From Nitrospira sp. (GTDB taxonomy: Bacteria > Nitrospirota > Nitrospiria > Nitrospirales > Nitrospiraceae): 64,000 nucleotides of DNA. The notes under the pieces are model-generated. The model searched no databases, was not told where the DNA came from, and was given only the letters and a program-made list of their open reading frames with translations. Below, piece by piece: positions 59,970-64,000 of the stretch. The position numbers were made by a program, and so were the translations under genes. Within the stretch, counting starts at the first letter, position 1; every line of letters starts with the position of its first letter. The stretch covers positions 647,176-711,175 of the forward strand of contig CP092081.1 of NCBI GenBank assembly GCA_022226935.1, read 5' to 3'.

Positions 59970-61880
59970 ATGCCCGCCTCGCTCAAACACATCCATCCCG
60001 ATACTCCGATGGGGGCTACGCTGGTGGCCGGCGGCGCGACGTTCCGCTGTTGGGCTCCGCATGCCAAGGCCGTGTATGTCGTGGGTGATTTCAATCATCG
60101 CGTCCGTAACGACGCGGCCCTCCTCACGCGAGATCAGCAGGGCCATTGGCGCGGTTTCTTTCCCGGAGTGACGGATCGTCAACGGTACATGTTCTACGTG
60201 GTCGGCGAGGGGAGCGAGGGGCTCAAGCGCGACCCCTATGCCCGCGAACTGGAATCGCCGTTTCCCGCCGAATGCTTGATTCGAGGTACCGACTTTCCCT
60301 GGCATGAGAGCGGCTATGTCACCCCGCCATTTCACGAGTTCGTCATCTATCAGCTCCACGTCGGCACCTTTTTCACGCCCAACCTGCCGCACAAAGGCGG
60401 CACGTTTCTCGATGTCGCGCGCAAGCTGCCGTATCTCGCCGACCTTGGCGTGACCGCGTTGCAGCTCATGCCCATTCAGGAATTTCAGACCAGCTTCAGT
60501 TTGGGCTACAACGGGACTGACTATTTTTCCCCCGAAATGGACTTCGCGGTGGCGGATGCGGAGCTGCCGGCCTATGTGGCGGAGGTGAACAAGCTGCTGG
60601 ACGCGAAGGAGGTGCGCCGGTATCAAGCGGCTGACTTACGCGGGGAAATGAATCAGCTCAAGGCGCTGGTCGACCTGGCCCATCTTCACGGTCTGGCGGT
60701 GCTGCTCGACGTGGTGTACAACCATGCGGGTGGGGAGTTCGGCGATCAAAGTCTCTATTTTTTTGACCGGCAGGATCCCGCAGGTGGGCAGTGGAATTCT
60801 CTCTACTTTACGGATAGGGGCCATGCGGGCGGGCTGGTCTTCGATTTTTCCAAACCGGAGGTGCGCGATTTTCTGATTCAGAATGCCAAATGTTTTCTCA
60901 GCGAGTACCGGGTCGATGGATTCCGGTATGACCAAGTGAGTGTGATCGATCACGACGGTGCGCCGGACGGGTGGCGGTTCTGCCAGGACCTTACTTCCAC
61001 CGTGCATGCGCAACGGCCGGCGACGTTACACCATGCCGAGTATTGGGACGTCAATCCCTTCATTGTCGCGCCCCCGCCGGTCGGCGCCGGGTTCGATACG
61101 ACCTTGACCGACGGTCTGCGTATCGCCATTCGCGACGTCATCAGCAACGCCAGCGCTCCGGACGAACGCCCGCTCAATATGACAGGGCTGGCGCAGAGTC
61201 TTTGGCCAGAGGGCTTCTCTGAGCCATGGCGCTTCGTGCAGGGCCCAGAAAACCACGATATCGTCTATCACGGTCGCGAACCGCGTATTGCGCGGCTGGG
61301 CGATCCCGATCATCCGCGGTCCTGGTTTGCCCGCAGTCGGTCACGGGTCGCAACCGGTCTCAGTCTGATCGCGCCGGGAATTCCGATGCTGTTCATGGGA
61401 CAGGAATTCTTGGAGGATAAGCAATGGTCGGACGACTTTGTGTCCCACCGCGATCTACTGCTGTATTGGGCGGGCCTCGATCAGAGCGACAGGCAGATGC
61501 TCGATCACCTGCGATTCACGCGAGAACTGTTGGCCGTACGCAATCGGTTGCCGGCGTTGCGCGGCCGAGGGTTTCGCACGACCCATGTGCATGATCAAAA
61601 CCGGGTGCTGGCCTTCCATCGTTGGGTTGAGGGGGAAGGCCACGATGTGATGGTCATTCTGCATCTGGCCAACTTCACCCGCGTTGGGTACCAGGTCGGC
61701 TTGCCCGGCGAGGGAGCCTGGCGGGAGGTGTTCAATAGTGATGTGTATGAAAATTGGGTCAATGCCGGCGTGGCGGGCAACCGCGGCCGTGTCGTCGCGA
61801 ACGCGCAACCGCTCCATGGATTTGAATACTCCGCTGGTCTCGTCCTGCCCGCAAACAGCATCCTGATGTTTGCCCGCTAG
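59970..61880 (+). CDS. GH13 alpha-amylase-family enzyme (branching-enzyme or trehalohydrolase type)
   Basis: Protein of 636 residues. ATG 59970 follows CGGAGGG. An N-terminal CBM48 domain (about 10-110; FRCWAPHAKAVYVVGDFN) precedes the GH13 barrel with nucleophile Asp321 in GFRYD, acid/base Glu357 in HHAEYW and the third acid Asp430 in PENHDI. The order and CBM48 resemble 1,4-alpha-glucan branching enzyme and maltooligosyl-trehalose trehalohydrolase. It likely acts on glycogen-type storage polymers. Its neighbours do not decide between the two. Confidence 0.85.
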   Translation: MPASLKHIHPDTPMGATLVAGGATFRCWAPHAKAVYVVGDFNHRVRNDAALLTRDQQGHWRGFFPGVTDRQRYMFYVVGEGSEGLKRDPYARELESPFPAECLIRGTDFPWHESGYVTPPFHEFVIYQLHVGTFFTPNLPHKGGTFLDVARKLPYLADLGVTALQLMPIQEFQTSFSLGYNGTDYFSPEMDFAVADAELPAYVAEVNKLLDAKEVRRYQAADLRGEMNQLKALVDLAHLHGLAVLLDVVYNHAGGEFGDQSLYFFDRQDPAGGQWNSLYFTDRGHAGGLVFDFSKPEVRDFLIQNAKCFLSEYRVDGFRYDQVSVIDHDGAPDGWRFCQDLTSTVHAQRPATLHHAEYWDVNPFIVAPPPVGAGFDTTLTDGLRIAIRDVISNASAPDERPLNMTGLAQSLWPEGFSEPWRFVQGPENHDIVYHGREPRIARLGDPDHPRSWFARSRSRVATGLSLIAPGIPMLFMGQEFLEDKQWSDDFVSHRDLLLYWAGLDQSDRQMLDHLRFTRELLAVRNRLPALRGRGFRTTHVHDQNRVLAFHRWVEGEGHDVMVILHLANFTRVGYQVGLPGEGAWREVFNSDVYENWVNAGVAGNRGRVVANAQPLHGFEYSAGLVLPANSILMFAR

Positions 61881-62117
61881 CCATCCGATGTTCCTGCTCA
61901 GAGAGCCTCGTGTATTCCACCGACTGTGATCTCTGCAAGTCATGCTTCTCGCCAGGCCGTATGACTTCTGCGTAGAAGAGACGACCTCACGTTGCGGCCG
62001 ATATTCCACCCGGAATTGGCACCATCGGCGACAGACTGCTCTACCGGTCGGCGATAGAGTGACGAGGTCCGGTGAGGAAGTCATGTGTGGTCGTGCAACG
62101 GCACGGGAGAGGAGGTC

Positions 62118-62423
62118 ATGATGAAGCGGCAAATCCTGGCGACTCTCATGTTGGTGTGGGGAATCGGAACAGTCAGTCTGGTTCAGGGATTCCAAACCGC
62201 AGTGGTCTTTCCCGTCAGTTCGGTCGAGCATGTGGATTCACGGAATCAAGTGCTTACATTCAAGACGCAGGACGGGCAAGTGCGCATGTTCCGAGTCGCC
62301 CAATCCGTGGGGATGAAGCGGGAATCGTTTGCGAAGGGTGATCTCGTGCGCATCGAAGTGGACCTCGACGATCAAATCGTCAACATCGCGAAGATCGATC
62401 GCGGGGCGTTACGCTCCAAGTGA
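62118..62423 (+). CDS. Exported small protein of unknown function
   Basis: Protein of 101 residues with a signal/anchor at about residues 5-25 (LATLMLVWGIGTVSLVQG) and a beta-rich charged remainder, including VDSRNQVLTFKTQDGQV and DLVRIEVDLDDQIVNI. ATG 62118 follows AGGAGG. The mature part resembles a small OB-like or DUF5666-type fold, which I cannot confirm. Confidence 0.6.
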   Translation: MMKRQILATLMLVWGIGTVSLVQGFQTAVVFPVSSVEHVDSRNQVLTFKTQDGQVRMFRVAQSVGMKRESFAKGDLVRIEVDLDDQIVNIAKIDRGALRSK

Positions 62424-62477
62424 TGACACTCGTCTCGGACCGTACCGGTGCCGCCGACAACGTTGACATGCAGCAGG

Positions 62478-63329
62478 TTAGGTAGTGGTCCACCAGGAAG
62501 CAACTGGCGGATGAGGTCTTGCCCGTAACGGCCGTGCATGAATCCATTGGTCCATAAAACGAAGTCCTGCCCGGCGGCAGTAGCTTGCGGCGATGGCCGC
62601 CTCCTCGGTCCCCTGGTTCACCATGAAGAAGATGCCTTGTGACGTAAGGTTACGCGCGATCCTGTGAAGCAGGCGCGCAGGGGAAAACACCGTCAAGGGA
62701 AGTCGCCATGCAAGCACAGGCGACGGCGTCACAAAAGGAAACCAAGCAGTGATCACGTCAGTCCTGCGCTCCACCTCGCAATAATTTTCCACCAGAAATG
62801 ACGTCCGCGGAAGCTCCGCGATATACCCATGAGCGGCATCGTAGCGGCTGTACCCGCTAGGGTAGAGCCGGAATCCCTCCACATCCACACCAGTCAACGT
62901 CCTCGGACGAAAGAAGACGTGCAGAGTTCGCGCATACCAAAAGTTGGCGCAGCCCACATCCGTCACAGCGATCCCGTGAAAAGCCGGCCGGTTCGTGCAT
63001 ACCCACGCCTGGTCCAGCAGGTCGAGATAGGTATAGTTGGCCAGCGCGGTATGGCCGCCGTAGTGAGACTCGAAGCGCACATCATAGCGCGCCTGCAACT
63101 CGTCGATCCGCGCGACCTGCCAGTGTGCCAACCCCGAGAGGCAGCCGATCGGCGTTTCATGATAGGGCCGTCTGGACCAGCGGAGACCTTCCGACAGGCG
63201 AAACCAGAGCCCATGATAGAGCGACCGGCCGCGCTGAATGAGGGAATAACGGTGGACCGGGGTAGCAGGGTCGGAAAGAGTCGCATTGTTTTCAATTGCG
63301 GATTCAGATGCTTTCGCATGTAATTCCAT
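62478..63329 (-). CDS. Class I SAM-dependent methyltransferase-like protein
   Basis: Protein of 283 residues. Recognisable elements are VTDVGCANFWYARTL (motif I-like) and TGVDVEGFRL, followed by VITAWFPFVTPSP and LTSQGIFFMVNQG. The motif order fits a methyltransferase fold with a divergent SAM loop. The N-terminal about 90 residues are of unknown function. No family name or substrate is supported. It converges with the small exported protein at 62118-62423. Confidence 0.6.
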   Translation of the reverse strand: MELHAKASESAIENNATLSDPATPVHRYSLIQRGRSLYHGLWFRLSEGLRWSRRPYHETPIGCLSGLAHWQVARIDELQARYDVRFESHYGGHTALANYTYLDLLDQAWVCTNRPAFHGIAVTDVGCANFWYARTLHVFFRPRTLTGVDVEGFRLYPSGYSRYDAAHGYIAELPRTSFLVENYCEVERRTDVITAWFPFVTPSPVLAWRLPLTVFSPARLLHRIARNLTSQGIFFMVNQGTEEAAIAASYCRRAGLRFMDQWIHARPLRARPHPPVASWWTTT

Positions 63330-63555
63330 CCACGAAGTTTCCCCCAGCAGCCCGACTCTGCCAATGAAAAATTGAAAGGGCCTCAGAGATGGGTTGTTGA
63401 GCGCGAGCTCAATCCGTCAATTCTCTCGGCGAGATTCGGCGTATCTCGCCGCAACGGCCTCAGTCTCCGTGTCGCCATAAATCACGCTCTGATATGATGT
63501 ATTGCGACTCCAAGCCGCGACATCATCATGAACCGGGCTAGTTGCTGGTTTCGGA

Positions 63556-64000
63556 TCACTTGTCTGGTCTTGGAAAATCTGTCTCCGGAGTCAGTGCCTT
63601 CACCATCTTCCGGTGCGGAATCCCGGCATCCATGAATGGCTCGCCGGTTATGTGAAAGCCCAGGCGTTCATAGAACCCGATCGCGTGGGCTTGGGCCGAG
63701 AGGGTTATTCGCTTGAGCCCTTGCCTGACCGCGAGATCGAGTAATGCTTCAAGCAACGCGCGGCCCGCGCCGCGACCGCGCCAGGCCTTGAGCACAGCCA
63801 TTCTGCCGATCGTGCCGTTCGCTTGCATGCGCGCGGTGCCGACGGCGTCACCCTGTTCATTCCAGGCCAGCACATGGGCGCATTGGCGATCGAGTCCATC
63901 CCACTCCAATTCCTCGGGTACCGCCTGCTCACGGATAAAGACGGTTTCCCGGATAGGGCGGATCAATGGTTCCGCATGGGCCCAGTCCACCAGTTCTACA
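63556..64000 (-). CDS. GNAT-family N-acetyltransferase (5' partial)
   Basis: Acetyl-CoA-dependent acetyltransferase of the ElaA/GNAT type. The frame stays open to the window edge (Val-Glu-Leu precede the GTG at 63990), so the start probably lies outside. The N-terminal VFIREQAVPEELEWDGLD is the typical opening of this family, followed by GRMAVLKAWRGRGAGRALLEALL, which is the acetyl-CoA loop, and a C-terminal FYERLGF. The substrate is unknown. Confidence 0.85.
   Translation of the reverse strand, partial: VELVDWAHAEPLIRPIRETVFIREQAVPEELEWDGLDRQCAHVLAWNEQGDAVGTARMQANGTIGRMAVLKAWRGRGAGRALLEALLDLAVRQGLKRITLSAQAHAIGFYERLGFHITGEPFMDAGIPHRKMVKALTPETDFPRPDK

Noticed and set aside
1-64000. tRNA, rRNA or CRISPR loci
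   Set aside because: No tRNA-like T-loop and acceptor pattern, no rRNA signature and no regularly spaced repeats were found on inspection.

Overview
The window is a gene-dense, GC-rich stretch of a Gram-negative chromosome. No ribosomal or taxonomic marker gene is present. The combination of many c-type cytochromes, a three-gene pyruvate-type ferredoxin oxidoreductase, an Rsb stressosome and many Usp/CBS/Hsp20 stress proteins fits the Nitrospirota, most likely a Nitrospira-like organism. That assignment is inference. I see no tRNA, rRNA, CRISPR array, insertion sequence or replication origin.

Layout. 1-1930: polyphosphate kinase 2 (5' end outside the window), a mono-heme cytochrome c and a zinc-finger thioredoxin. 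2113-8204: a plus-strand unit behind a near-consensus sigma-54 promoter, holding a YtxH-like protein, 2-oxoacid:ferredoxin oxidoreductase (gamma-delta, alpha, beta), a cytochrome c'-like lipoprotein, hemerythrin, di-heme cytochrome, b-type membrane cytochrome and penta-heme cytochrome. 15022-8261 (minus): eight co-directional genes behind a second sigma-54 site: Hsp20, a 48-residue membrane protein, phosphoribosyltransferase, BCAM0308-like protein, NTF2-like protein, tandem UspA, cytochrome c, and a GNAT/ADP-forming acyl-CoA synthetase fusion. 15.5-24.3 kb: looser accessory DNA with a nucleotidyltransferase, small zinc ribbons, a lipase/M17-N/CHAT fusion next to a truncated TIR-like gene, a basic repeat protein and a frameshifted LuxR-type remnant.

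24.3-33.6 kb: two tandem DUF2238 membrane proteins, CBS protein, flavodoxin-like oxidoreductase, methyltransferases, a heme-motif beta-barrel with a secreted partner, and lipoproteins. 39.1-33.6 kb (minus): UspA overlapping a P-type ATPase, a four-CBS protein and TerC. 39.4-41.8 kb: secreted protein, two CBS proteins, L,D-transpeptidase. 42.0-49.9 kb: RsbR-RsbS-RsbT, an RsbX-like phosphatase and two large hybrid histidine kinases. 50-54.1 kb: MFS transporter, unknown exported proteins and an exported pentapeptide-repeat protein. 57.9-54.3 kb (minus): HPF/cold-shock fusion, Lon-like protease, FmdB-type ribbon and cytochrome c behind another sigma-54 site. 58.1-64 kb: APH-like kinase, APS-kinase-like protein, GH13 enzyme, methyltransferase and a GNAT protein cut by the window edge.

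How it fits together. The gene content resembles sets known from anoxic persistence or dormancy: the Mycobacterium DosR regulon (UspA next to a P-type ATPase, Hsp20, CBS, phosphoribosyltransferase, APH/kinase, ribosome hibernation) and the Burkholderia low-oxygen-activated locus (BCAM0308). Pyruvate oxidation to acetyl-CoA by the oxidoreductase followed by ADP-forming acetyl-CoA synthetase would give ATP without full respiration. Polyphosphate kinase, ribosome hibernation and chaperone/protease genes would support a resting state. Several of these units carry GG-N10-GC (sigma-54) promoters, which suggests shared control. The stressosome/hybrid-kinase block is a plausible sensor. These links are inference from content and promoters.
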